From NCBI GenBank assembly GCA_022497145.1, contig MU385900.1:185499-249498 (forward strand): a stretch of 64,000 nt of DNA, in the 5' to 3' direction. Positions within the stretch are counted from its first letter, which is position 1. The number at the start of each line of letters is the position of its first letter. Source of the stretch: Rostrohypoxylon terebratum. Lineage: Eukaryota; Ascomycota; Sordariomycetes; Xylariales; Hypoxylaceae. The translations under genes and the position numbers were made by a program. The notes beneath the pieces are model-generated. The model was not told the origin of the DNA. It did no database searches and saw only the letters and a program-made list of their open reading frames with translations. Below, one piece after another: positions 32,956 through 42,274 of the stretch.

Positions 32956-33402
32956 GAAGCCGTTCAGCGAGAACCGTACCCGTCTGCCGAACAACACGGA
33001 AATGCCACCCGAGGATATCGGGGTGGAAGGGCGAGATTCGGTGGAAGAGGGCGAGGTGGTGGTCCAGGTAGGGGTAGAAGTAGAGGTGGGAGTCATGTTG
33101 GTAGAGGAGACGGCAATGTGGGTGACGGTAGTGGTGATAGGGGGGGCAGAAGAGGCAGAGGTGATGGTGGGGAAGGTGGTAGAGGTAGAGGTAGAGGTAG
33201 AGGTAGGGGTAGGGGTAATGAAAGTCGAGGTAGAGGCAGTGACAGAGGTAACCGAGGCCGCGGAGGATACAGAGGATACAGAGCCGGAGAAGGCAGAGGC
33301 CAAGAAAATACGACCCGGGGCGAGGAAAGTGAAAGGCGCTCCTTCATTAGCGAAGAGCACGCTAACTCAATACTGGAATGGCGAGACAGTGTTGGGAATT
33401 AG
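32953..33402 (+). other. In-frame RGG-rich extension after the TRL1 stop codon
   Basis: Starting with the TRL1 stop TAG, the same reading frame stays open for 148 codons until TAG at 33400. It encodes a glycine/arginine-rich sequence with RGYRGGRARFGGRGRGGG, an RG dipeptide run and GRGGYRGYRAGEGRG, then a non-repetitive end (SFISEEHANSILEWRDSVGN). RGG boxes bind RNA, which fits an RNA ligase tail. The purine-rich GGTAGA repeats keep several frames open, so openness alone is weak evidence; the ordinary-looking ends are the stronger argument. It may be translated through editing or readthrough, may be a remnant of a longer C-terminus, or may be 3' UTR. I do not annotate it as part of the CDS. 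Confidence 0.5.
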
Positions 33403-33793
33403 GCAATTACATGCCTTGTACAGTTACTCCGGCCGAGGTCGTGGCAAATGTTATAGCTTGGGGCTATCTGAAGGCATTCAGCAACGATTATACCACAACG
33501 GAGGATAGTCATAAAACAGACTTACAGACTAAGAAGATGCTTGTATTGCATGTGGATTTAATCTCTTGCACTTGATGCTTGTGACACTGATCGAAGCTTT
33601 GAGCATTTGTCCACGCACATGAAATTTTTATTTTAAATCAGCGATTTTCCTTCTTCCAGCCAACGAAATTTTCCTTCTAACCCTTCCTTTTCCTATTTTT
33701 GTTGGCGCCGTAAGATATATCGGCGAATTGACCCTCCCTATCAAACCCATGAAGAATTGCCCATCGACATTAAATAAATATCACGACCATTAC
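33403..33793. other. Convergent 3' intergenic region
   Basis: Lies between the end of the TRL1 frame extension and the stop codon of TRP4. AT-rich, with no gene seen. Confidence 0.4.
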
Positions 33794-35095
33794 CTACTCG
33801 GATAAGCGATTAGTAACTTCTGCGAACGCATTCCATTGCTTCCAAGCCTCTCCACTCTCTACCGTCCATCTTGCTCTCCTGACGCCTTCTTTCCAGCGCC
33901 CGCCGCCAGGCCCGCGCTCCCGGATAACTTTTCCGTCGTCGCCGGGCCCCATACTACTCGTATCTGCCTCGCATATGCCCGCGGCGACTAAGAACGCAGC
34001 CGTGTTCATAAGCACGAATTCCAGGATTGGATCGTCGCGGGGTAACTCGTTCTGCAGCAACTTTCGCAGTATCTCGGCGTTCTCGTGCGGTTCTTTTCCG
34101 GGGGAAACGGTGTTCAGCGGGTGGGCGCTGAGCCCGAAATCCGCCGGCTCGAGCGTGAAGTGCTCGACGTCGATAGTACCGCTGGCGTGCTCGACAAGCT
34201 GCCAGCATAGGGTCGGGCCGGCGCAGGATACCTCGTCAAGCTGTTCCTTGCCGCATACAACTAGACCCTTTTTCGCGCCGGCCAGTCGCAGCGCCTCGGC
34301 GAAGACGGGACCTAGGTCGTCACGCGCGACGCCTAGCATGCGCGCCTCGATGGCGGAGCCGAGGGGGTTGGCGAGGGGGCCAAGGAGGTTGAAGATGGTG
34401 CGCCAGCCGAGCTCCTTGCGCACGGAGGCGACGTGGCGCATGCCCGGGTGGAAGACGGGAGCGAACAGGAAGGCGTAGTTGCTGGACCCGTAGACGGTGG
34501 AAATGGTGGACGGATTTATGCGGTTTAGCTGCGCGGGCAAGGGCTTCATGTTCATGAGCAGATCCGCGGAGCCGGATTTGGAGGTCGAGGCGCGGTTACC
34601 GTGCTTGGCGAGGAGGAGGAGAGAGGAGGCGAGGATGGAGGAGGTGGTGGAGATGTTGAAGGTGTTGTGGGAGTCGCCGCCTGTGCCGACTATGTCGCAC
34701 TACATAGTAAGTTCTGTCAACATGCATCAACACGCACACATATTGATTTTAACACCTAAACTTCGAGAAGAACTCACTAGCCCGCCGTTGTACTTGCCCT
34801 CGGGCCTCCGTCGCTTTGCAATCACAGACTCGAGGGTAGCGAAGTCAATGCTAGCCGCGTGTGAGCGCATAGCAGCAGAAGCCTCAGCGAGGACATCAGC
34901 GCGACGATCCCAGCCGGTGAAATGTAGAGCTGTTAGGAGAGACCCGGTCTGTACTGGACTAAGCTTGTTGACGAAGATCAGGGAGAGGGTTTCGGCGATT
35001 TCATTTGCAGTAACATTCTCCTTATCGGGGTTTGGCCATAGGCGCTGGAGGAGAGGTCGGATGTCGACGAAGTCTGGTTGGCCTTGGTCTGCCAT
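33794..35095 (-). CDS. TRP4: Anthranilate phosphoribosyltransferase
   Basis: Two minus-strand exons, 34778-35095 and 33794-34699, with a 78 nt intron, encode 407 residues starting MADQGQPDFVDI. The junction falls just before CDIVGTGGDSHNTFN, the PRPP/phosphate-binding loop. KHGNRASTSKSGSADLL, FLFAPVFHPGMRHV and RTIFNLLGPLANP are class signatures of this type of phosphoribosyltransferase. The enzyme transfers phosphoribose from PRPP to anthranilate in the second committed step of tryptophan synthesis. The gene body is GC-rich. Two short inserts are seen (a GPGDDGK loop and the KNELPRDD region); both are in frame and probably natural loops. No other tryptophan gene is adjacent. Confidence 0.96.
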
Positions 35096-35758
35096 TATGT
35101 CTATCCTGACTTTCGAGGAGCTTGTTCCCAAAGCTCAAGCTCAGAGAGACTGTTAGACAGATTGTCAGACAATATATTGATCACAATTTAAATTTTAAGA
35201 TTCCAATTGAAGAAATACGAGCTCGTTAGGTATATAGCTTCTGAGAAGTGAGCTTAAAGAGACGTTAATGATTCCCCTCATGAGTCAATGGAATGTTTAT
35301 TCAAAATAGTGTTACGGAGTTATTCCCTCCATTTTCTAGCATCTGGATGGATACCTATACGGATGCAAATCAGGGGGGATCCAATGTGATGACTTACAGG
35401 TGCCCCGCTATCCGATAGCGGGGTGGAGGGGGATCCTTGCCCGCAAACGACCCTTACAATCAATCGGGGCGGTACTTCGTAGCGATGAGAATTTAAGAGC
35501 AGATATTTAGTACCTATACTTTAGTACATTGATAACATTGGTAAACTCTATCGACGTGCACGGACCATATACTAATTGGCTGAAAATCAATTGAACTAAC
35601 TTTTGAAGCTTTCATGAACACGAATTCTAGAATTATTCGATTTTGACGAGTTAAGTAATAGGTAGTCCGATATACGACTACGAGAGCACGACACAACGCC
35701 CACTAGAGGCGATAGGAGGAGGCGATACATATACGGGCGCTCACTTCTACCATTCGAA
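35096..35758. other. Divergent promoter region TRP4 / uL10m
   Basis: About 660 bp between two start codons facing apart. It includes a short inverted repeat CCCCGCTATCCGATAGCGGGG at about 35403-35423. A GCN4/CPC1-type TGACTCA would be expected if TRP4 is under general amino acid control; an ATGAGTCAAT sequence at about 35279-35288 contains the related TGAGTCA. Confidence 0.45.
35281..35287. promoter_or_regulatory. Possible CPC1/Gcn4-type site (TGAGTCA)
   Basis: TGAGTCA (reverse complement TGACTCA) matches the perfect AP-1/Gcn4 consensus used by general amino acid control regulators. It lies about 190 bp upstream of the TRP4 start codon, a sensible position for this biosynthetic gene. Match and position are seen; binding is inferred. 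Confidence 0.55.
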
Positions 35759-36796
35759 ATGCCGCCACGATTCAACTGCTCTGCGCGGAGCAGCATCAGT
35801 CGAGCCCTCCAAAGAACGACAATTAGAAATTCTCAAGGACTAGTAGCAGTAGCTATATCACCTCAGACCTCGAAGACCCCCTCAAGACAATATGCTTCTG
35901 CGTCACCTCTATCACCTCTAGCACGTAGCGGATTTAAACTTCCTGCCGACTACGTTCCGCCCACACAACCGCCCAGCGCAAGACCACCCGAAGCCCGAAA
36001 ATCACAGCTTCTGAGATTATACATATCCTTGATACGCTCGACACCTCTAGTCTTATTCTTCCAGCACAGCAACTTAACGTTCGTTGAATGGACTGCAGTC
36101 CGACGAGAGCTGCAAGCCGCTCTAGACAAGGTGCCTCTGCCTGCCGTTGGACCTGATGGCGGAGTACCAATAAATATTGCGGAAAACATCGATCTGCAAG
36201 TTGTCCGGTCGCGCATTTTCAGCACCGCCCTCAAGATCACCGAGTTCTACCACCCCGAAGAACACAAAGGAAAATCCAACGCATACACTCACGACTTATC
36301 CCCTACAGCGTACGAGACCATTTCCAAGGCCAAAGTTGACGAAAACTCGTCATACGGCCAGATCAGCCCTTTGCTAACGGGGCCCGTCGCCGCCTTAACC
36401 TTTCCGACTGTATCCCCGGCGCATCTCGCTGCTGCAATTTCGGTTCTTGCGCCCTCGCCCCCAGCGTTCCCCGCGCCGAACCGCAAGAAGAACCCCGGTT
36501 ACTACGAACCTATCGCGCAGAGCGGGTTGCAGAAGCTGATCTTGGTCGGCGGGAGGATAGAAGGGAAGGTATTCGATAATGACGGAGTGAAATGGGTCGG
36601 CGGCATCGAAGGTGGTATCGATGGTCTGAGAGCGCAGCTCGTGTCTATGCTGCAGAACGCCGGCTTGGGCCTTACAACGGCGTTGGAGGGACATAGCAAG
36701 GGCTTGTGGCTTGCGCTCGAGAGCAGAAGGACGCAGCTTGAGGAGGAGAGCGGCGGAGGGAAGAAGGAAGGCGGAGAGACAGAAAAGAGCGAATAG
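35759..36796 (+). CDS. MRPL11: Mitochondrial large ribosomal subunit protein uL10m
   Basis: Intronless gene of 345 residues from ATG at 35759. The N-terminus MPPRFNCSARSSISRALQRTT has arginines and no acidic residue and should be a mitochondrial presequence. The uL10 core begins with RKSQLLRLYISLIRSTPLVLFFQHSNLTFVEW, continues with VRRELQAALDKV, and includes GPVAALTFPTVSPAHL and LQKLILVGGRIEGKVFD. It ends in a lysine/glutamate-rich tail. This matches the fungal mitoribosomal L10-like protein (yeast MRPL11). The protein forms the base of the ribosomal stalk that recruits translation factors. Family recognition is from the core segments; the tail is variable. Confidence 0.88.
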   Translation: MPPRFNCSARSSISRALQRTTIRNSQGLVAVAISPQTSKTPSRQYASASPLSPLARSGFKLPADYVPPTQPPSARPPEARKSQLLRLYISLIRSTPLVLFFQHSNLTFVEWTAVRRELQAALDKVPLPAVGPDGGVPINIAENIDLQVVRSRIFSTALKITEFYHPEEHKGKSNAYTHDLSPTAYETISKAKVDENSSYGQISPLLTGPVAALTFPTVSPAHLAAAISVLAPSPPAFPAPNRKKNPGYYEPIAQSGLQKLILVGGRIEGKVFDNDGVKWVGGIEGGIDGLRAQLVSMLQNAGLGLTTALEGHSKGLWLALESRRTQLEEESGGGKKEGGETEKSE

Positions 36797-37511
36797 AATA
36801 TATCCATATACTACGAATTATGTGTATATATTGTATCGGGCATGTACCAAAAAATATTAGGCCAGCGTATGTTGTGTCAGGTTACCGAACACCAGGTATT
36901 CTTCTACCAGAAGTTCAGACTGCCTCTTCTTCACCTATCATCACTGCCGAGCTTGGAATATTCAATTGATGTCATAAAGAATTGTCTAAATGTATGCATC
37001 GAGAAGCCCTATCAGATTTGTTGCTTCGCGGATGCGAGGTATATGCGTCTATACCTAAGCCTTAAGGTCCTAAGTATGATAGTAGTGTATGGATGGATGG
37101 TTCATTGGATATGTACTTCGTACATGATCGACGCTTAAAACGTCACGCTAATGCTCGCGTGCCCCCTGTTGTACCCCCCAATCCATCCAATCTACAGCAG
37201 GTGCTAGTGGCTGGAGGTTCCTAGGTGCCTAAGCCCAAGCTTACTGCGTAGTACGTAGTAGTACGTAGCTGCAGTGCAGTCGCAACCACGTTCCAAGGTT
37301 TCGGTTCTCGACATCGAAACATCGAGTCTAAATTCTAAATTCTTATTCTAAATCTCGATTTAAATCTCAATCTAAATATAACCGACGCAACGTCATCCCG
37401 TTCTTCATCCATTCCAACTTACGCGGTACAACATAGTCTTTTAAGCCATCTTCAATCATTACCATCGTCTTCACTCGCCCTACCTAGTGGCTTAGGTAAA
37501 TCTACCCAAAG
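36797..37511. other. Intergenic region
   Basis: Between two plus-strand genes. An in-phase-looking frame at 36842-37138 lacks a domain and is not called. TACGTAGTAGTACGTAG repeats sit near 37250-37270; the CT/TCTAAAT-rich stretch at 37320-37380 is the likely promoter and leader of the next gene. Confidence 0.4.
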
Positions 37512-38343
37512 ATGGACTTTGCCCCGTATCAATCCTCCCCGCCGGAGAACAACAGACCATTCTCCCCTCCCCGATCGAACGTAGCATCACCACGCGCCTC
37601 TCTCGACAACCGACGACCCTATTCTCCCTCGAACCAGCAACGAGGTTTTACCTCTCCTCCACCACTACAACACCCCCAGCCTCAGAGAAACTGGCAACCT
37701 ACACTTCCCGGAGCCGCTGCAGGTGGTTACGCAGCCGAGGGTGGAGCGTACGTGAGCGAGTTCGACACAAGTCTAGGGATACGACTGGACTATGAAGCCT
37801 GTCTGGCATACCTAGCATTACCGCCTTTAGGCGCCATCATATTATTAATCTTAGAGCGAAAGAGTGATTTTGTGAGGTGGGTTTTTCCAAGTAGATCTTT
37901 ATACAAGGAGACATGTCAAGAAAGAAAGATGAGCGTGTATTGAGATTACCCAAAGTTGTTTATTGGAATCAGCTATGTCTCGACTCTCAATATTCATACT
38001 TACAAAAATCATCAAGGAAGCTGATTTGTCTATTACCTACCATTACTAACACTACCCAGATTTCATGCATGGCAATCGAGTCTCTTATTTACCGTCATCT
38101 TCATTATACACTTGATCTTCTCGTGGTCAACATTCCTAAGCTGGGTCATCTTCCTTGCCGATTTGGGATTGATGGGGTGGTTAGCATTGCGTGCATATAA
38201 AGATGCGGATACACTGGACAGGTAAGAAACCCGTTCACCCATTTTCCTTTTTTTTTTCCTGAAAGCGATGAATGCTTACACTGAACAGATTCGAGGTGCC
38301 TATCTTCGGGCACATAGCAAGCCGAATACTAGATGATGAGTGA
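37512..38343 (+). CDS. Small membrane protein with Tic20/DUF4870-like domain
   Basis: Three exons, 37512-37876, 38060-38221 and 38289-38343 (introns 183 and 67 nt), encode 193 residues. The first 90 residues are disordered and rich in P, S, N and Q. The membrane part starts at DYEACLAYLALPPLGAIILLILE and then has the family's hallmark RFHAWQS, two further hydrophobic helices (LLFTVIFIIHLIFSW, FLSWVIFLADLGLMGWL) and RAYKDADTLDRFEVPIFGHIA. The LE.KSDFVRFHAWQS turn is characteristic of the UPF0132/DUF4870 proteins of archaea and bacteria, which Pfam places with Tic20. In fungi these proteins are conserved but uncharacterised. The first helix ends at the exon junction, so a single-exon reading would lose the domain. 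Confidence 0.87.
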
Positions 38344-39137
38344 AGCCTCCTACCAGGCTAGAATATAATCATTTTCCAGGTCGAGGAATCAAACTCTGAA
38401 TTATGTTTCATATTGCATTATTTACCGGTGTTACTGTACATATACCCAAGACTCAAGTTAGCCTCTTTGCTAGCACCAGTTAACACCACCCGTCGGTGTT
38501 TGAAGTCTAACGTTATATTTTTTTTCTCTATTGCCTTAAACGTGGGCTCAAGGATTCGACAATTCTCTTGGCCGTGTATTGGTGTTGAAGAGAAATCCTC
38601 CTACGGCTCTACGGGTAGAAACCCCCTCAAATAGTAAATGATATGTACGTATATCAAGCATATCTTGAGGCAACAATCCCTTGGCCAGCTCAACAGCAAT
38701 TTTTAGGTAATTGAAGAAAACGGAAGATGTTTCTTCACAACCAATATGCCAACATACACAAAGGTTTACGCATACGGTGCGTTGAAGTTAGGGAGTGTTA
38801 TCTATACCAAAATAATGAGGTCTCAGCAAGAAGAATAGCCAATAGGACAAAATAGGTATATATCTAGCTCCAGGGCTATCTATAGGTATAAAACTGCTGG
38901 GTGTCGCATCCATACGTCAAGTCCACTGGCATAGAAGAATCCGTTTTAGGGGTACCGGGCATACTTAATTCCCGACTCGCCCGTAAATGATGCCACTATC
39001 ATAAATTATGAGATACCGAGGCGATGATATGTCTAGATCGAGACACCGAACTGTTCGTCCCGTCACAAATCAAACTTCTCTAGAGCAGGCATTTGTATAT
39101 TGGGTGGGATCCAAGTTAAAAACAATATCAAAATTAC
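38344..39137. other. Convergent intergenic region
   Basis: About 0.8 kb between the stop codons of the Tic20-like gene (+) and the hydrolase (-). A frame at 38413-38634 has no domain. Nothing convincing is seen. Confidence 0.4.
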
Positions 39138-40367
39138 CTAGAGACTGTTGCCAGCATTTACTACGGCGTCCGTTTCGGAAGCACCAGCAGTGACAGGATC
39201 CGTGGAACTTGTAGCTGCTGCCGCACTCTCCATGAAAGGGGGCATCACGGGAGGGGTCTCGACAATCCATCCGTCCTCACCAGCCGTAGCCCAACGGAGA
39301 CAGCCTAGCAAAGCTTCGTTCCAACGTTTATGAGACGGCAGTTGCATAAAGGCATAGAAGACGTGAGGAAGACCGGGGAATATGTGAACGTTGGTACGAA
39401 CGCTGGAAAGGGGATAAGTCACCATTAGTAGTGCAACTCAAGCGAAACGGAACAGTACCTAATCTTACCCAGCATTTTTCAATTTCGTAGCATACAGCAG
39501 TGCCTCATCTCGAAGTGGATCCCAACCCGAAACGAGAAAAGCCGTCGGCGGGATACCTTTGAGATCTTCCTCCTCAGCAAGCCCCGGGCTCCACGCTAGG
39601 TTAGCGGGGTCGGTCTCGTCGCCCAGGAGGGCAGAGAACAGCTCGAGTCGCTTCTGGTTCAATATGGCAGCATCTTTGCACTGTCGGAGAGACGTCTTCT
39701 CCTTATCAGCGAAAAGATGGTAAGGAAACACTTTATAATGAATCAGGGACGGGATTCCAAGAACTTGGCCCCTGACACGGTTAGGCTCGCCGGTCTCGCG
39801 AGCCCGCCGTAGCTCGGTCTGCACTACGTGAGCTGTCAACCCACCGCCTGCTGATATCCCGCCTACGACGATACGTGTCGCGTCGATCCCCAGAGAGCCT
39901 GCGTGCGCAAAAACCCAATCGAAGCCGTCGAGAGCGTCGTGCCACGGCGTCAGCCCCTTGACATGTGGTGTATGCCGGTAGCAGATATGCACGACGGTGA
40001 TGGATAGCGAGTGCGCGAGCCACGCACAGGTGAAGAGCTCCGAGTCCAGCGCGCCGAAGATAAACCCTCCGCCGTGGTAATACACATAGCCGGGTAGCGA
40101 CTTCGATCCTAGCAACACCGGCCGGTAGCTACGAACGGTGATCGACTGGCCGTCACGAGTCGGGACAACGTGATCTTGGGTTGCAACAAGCTTGGCGAGA
40201 CCTGTGCTCTGGAAGAGATGCTTTGACATCGTCGTTCGCGCCTTGTTTGCATTCGCCTGCTGTACTAGGGGAGGCAGGTGGTCTTCGGAGAAGCCCAGCA
40301 TTACCGAGTTAGCCGCCGCGAAGGACTGCCATTCCTTGTTGGGGACCCCCCACTGGCTGAAATCCAT
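39138..40367 (-). CDS. Alpha/beta hydrolase fold-3 esterase (HSL family)
   Basis: Two minus-strand exons, 39469-40367 and 39138-39402, with a 66 nt intron, encode 387 residues. The oxyanion-hole motif HGGG starts at H98 (VYYHGGGFIFG). The nucleophile elbow GISAG has S172, the acid is probably in the VSGWDPLRDEALLYATKL block, and the histidine in HIFPGLPHVFY of exon 2. This order is that of hormone-sensitive-lipase-type carboxylesterases acting on short acyl or aryl esters. No signal peptide is evident, so a cytosolic location is likely. An alanine/serine/threonine-rich tail follows the last catalytic element. The substrate is unknown, and no biosynthetic cluster surrounds it. Confidence 0.93.
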
Positions 40368-41488
40368 AATGACCGTGGAGATGAAAATGAAATCTAATCA
40401 GTCTATTATATTGTATAAAGTCTCTTTAAGAAAAGCGAAACTTGACAGTAGGTACGTTCCAGCCTAGTCGTATACACACGTGAATTCCGGGAACTGGTCG
40501 GTTCCAGAGTCCGGGAGATGATAGGGCTCTATGGTGACTTACGGGCTGACTATTTAGGTATGTGCATACCTACCTAGGACCTAGGTACCTGCTTGTTGGC
40601 TGTATATCGGGCCCAATTGGAGCCTGCTATTCATTCCGTCGGACATAAATACGGAGGATCACCGGTACGGGTAGAAACCACTGAAGATCCATGCCTAATA
40701 CATAGCCATGTATATTAAACCGATAAACGAATAGCTGTTTAACGGACATACTTACAAGCTTTTCGGTTCCTTGCCAGGGCTGACGGTGATAAGAACTGAT
40801 GGACCTAGGTCCTAGGTGCACATCTAGCTGGACTACTTGTATTTGAAAAGCCCAACTCCACTTATAGTTCGCAGCCACTGTGAAGCACTCGGAACCAAGA
40901 CGGCGGGTTGCATATACCTATGTCTTATCCAGAGTCTTTATGAAATTTCCGAATTTATGAATAGATGGGCGAGTACCTAGTAGGTATCTTGCAAGTTGGA
41001 AAATTGCACTATACTTGGTAGGTACCTATATAGATAGCATTGAAGTACTTAACGTAGTTAGGAAGAACATTGAAGGTTGTTTTTGGGAATCCTTTATTAG
41101 GTTTCCATTACCGGGATTTTACCTCCAAGAAGAAAGAGGGCAACAGGAATCAGACTAAAACCTGGGGAGGCTGGGAGTGCTAGAAACCATGCTGTTCTTG
41201 GTAGCGTGCCTATTCGGAAAGGGGATAGAGATAGGCGTCGATTGCGTAACCAACCTTAGACCGAGGTGAACTAGCCTGGACAAGGATAAACTACCTACCG
41301 AAAGGTTGTTATCATGATGGAATCGATGGCGTATTTGTATTTTTGTTCTTTGAAGATTATTCTCCCCCTCGATTGTTCATTACAAAATGAGTACCTAATT
41401 GCCTGCCTACCTAATATAAAAACATAGGCGATCATTCAATACTTCAACAGTCAAAGGAGGCAGTCCGAGACTCCGAGTAAAGGGGAGA
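40368..41488. other. Divergent intergenic region
   Basis: About 1.1 kb between the hydrolase (-) and the tetraspan membrane protein gene (+). Contains CCTAGGACCTAGGTACC near 40571-40590 and ACCTAGGTCCTAGGT near 40802-40816. No gene is seen. Confidence 0.45.
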
Positions 41489-42274
41489 ATGAATTCTACC
41501 CCACTACAACCTCAGCTCCCAAAGGATCTTAACCTAGAGCAGAAGAACCAGGCGCCAGTCGATTCCTTCAGCCGGCTATGGCCTTCGGTCAGGATTGCCT
41601 TGACATCGCTATCAACGGTCTTCTGCGTTATTGTGCTGGGTATCTCGATCGCACTTGCCGCCGACCCCGCCGTTCAAAGTTACGTCGTTGTCTGGACTGC
41701 TCCGCAAGCAGGTGCGGCTCTGCTCTGGTCCGGCATCGAAGTTGCTACCACATACACGGGAGGAAAGAACCGTCGGGATATCCACCCGGGTGCTCACCTA
41801 GCCGTGCAGCTCCTTCTCTGGTTGGGTTTCAGTGCCGGGGTAGGGTTGGCCGCTTGTATCTTGGAGTTCGCATTTTCATTTGACGATTCCGATCCGTACC
41901 CGGAGAACTATGATTATTACGGAAGAGGTGGATATGGGTACTATATCCAGTACTACGTCCACTCGATGGAAGCTGTCATAGCATTCCTGGGTCTTTTGAT
42001 GTGAGTCTCAGAAACCACTCTCTTCATTGCCCCCCGGCCAGATTCCCTTTGTATAGAGAAATGTCCGAATTTAACCCCTAATTCTATACTTAGCATTATA
42101 CACTTCCTGCTCTTCGGCGGCGCCTGTATAGGGACTTCGAGGCGTAGAGGGTCGAGAAATACGACACTTGTTGATGCAATAGCTGAGCGCCCCGAATATC
42201 CAATACACCAGCTGCAGTTGGTTCGATCGTCACCAGAGGACGAGAAAGGGGAACTCCGGTCTCACGCCATGTGA
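41489..42274 (+). CDS. Predicted four-helix membrane protein, family not recognised
   Basis: Exons 41489-42000 and 42094-42274 with a 93 nt GTGAGT..TTAG intron encode 230 residues. Four hydrophobic segments can be seen: near residues 36-58 (ALTSLSTVFCVIVLGISIAL), 67-88 (WTAPQAGAALLWSGIEVATT), 104-129 (LAVQLLLWLGFSAGVGLAA) and 160-184 (IAFLGLLIIIHFLLFGGACIG, spanning the splice junction). Between the last two is a tyrosine/glycine/aspartate-rich loop with YPENYDYYGRGGYGYY. The C-terminal tail is polar and charged. The layout is MARVEL-like, and many fungal proteins of this shape are unassigned. The fourth helix is only complete after splicing, which supports the intron. I do not assign a function. 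Confidence 0.75.

Noticed and set aside
32899..33508. Other long frames over the purine-rich repeat (plus frame starting 33002 and two minus-strand frames)
   Set aside because: They are low-complexity translations of the GGTAGA-type repeat (V/E-rich or S/T/P-rich); only the frame continuous with TRL1 has non-repetitive ends.
39138..42274. Possible secondary-metabolite cluster around the hydrolase and membrane protein
   Set aside because: No backbone enzyme (PKS, NRPS, terpene synthase), P450 or transporter is present nearby; neighbours are housekeeping genes.
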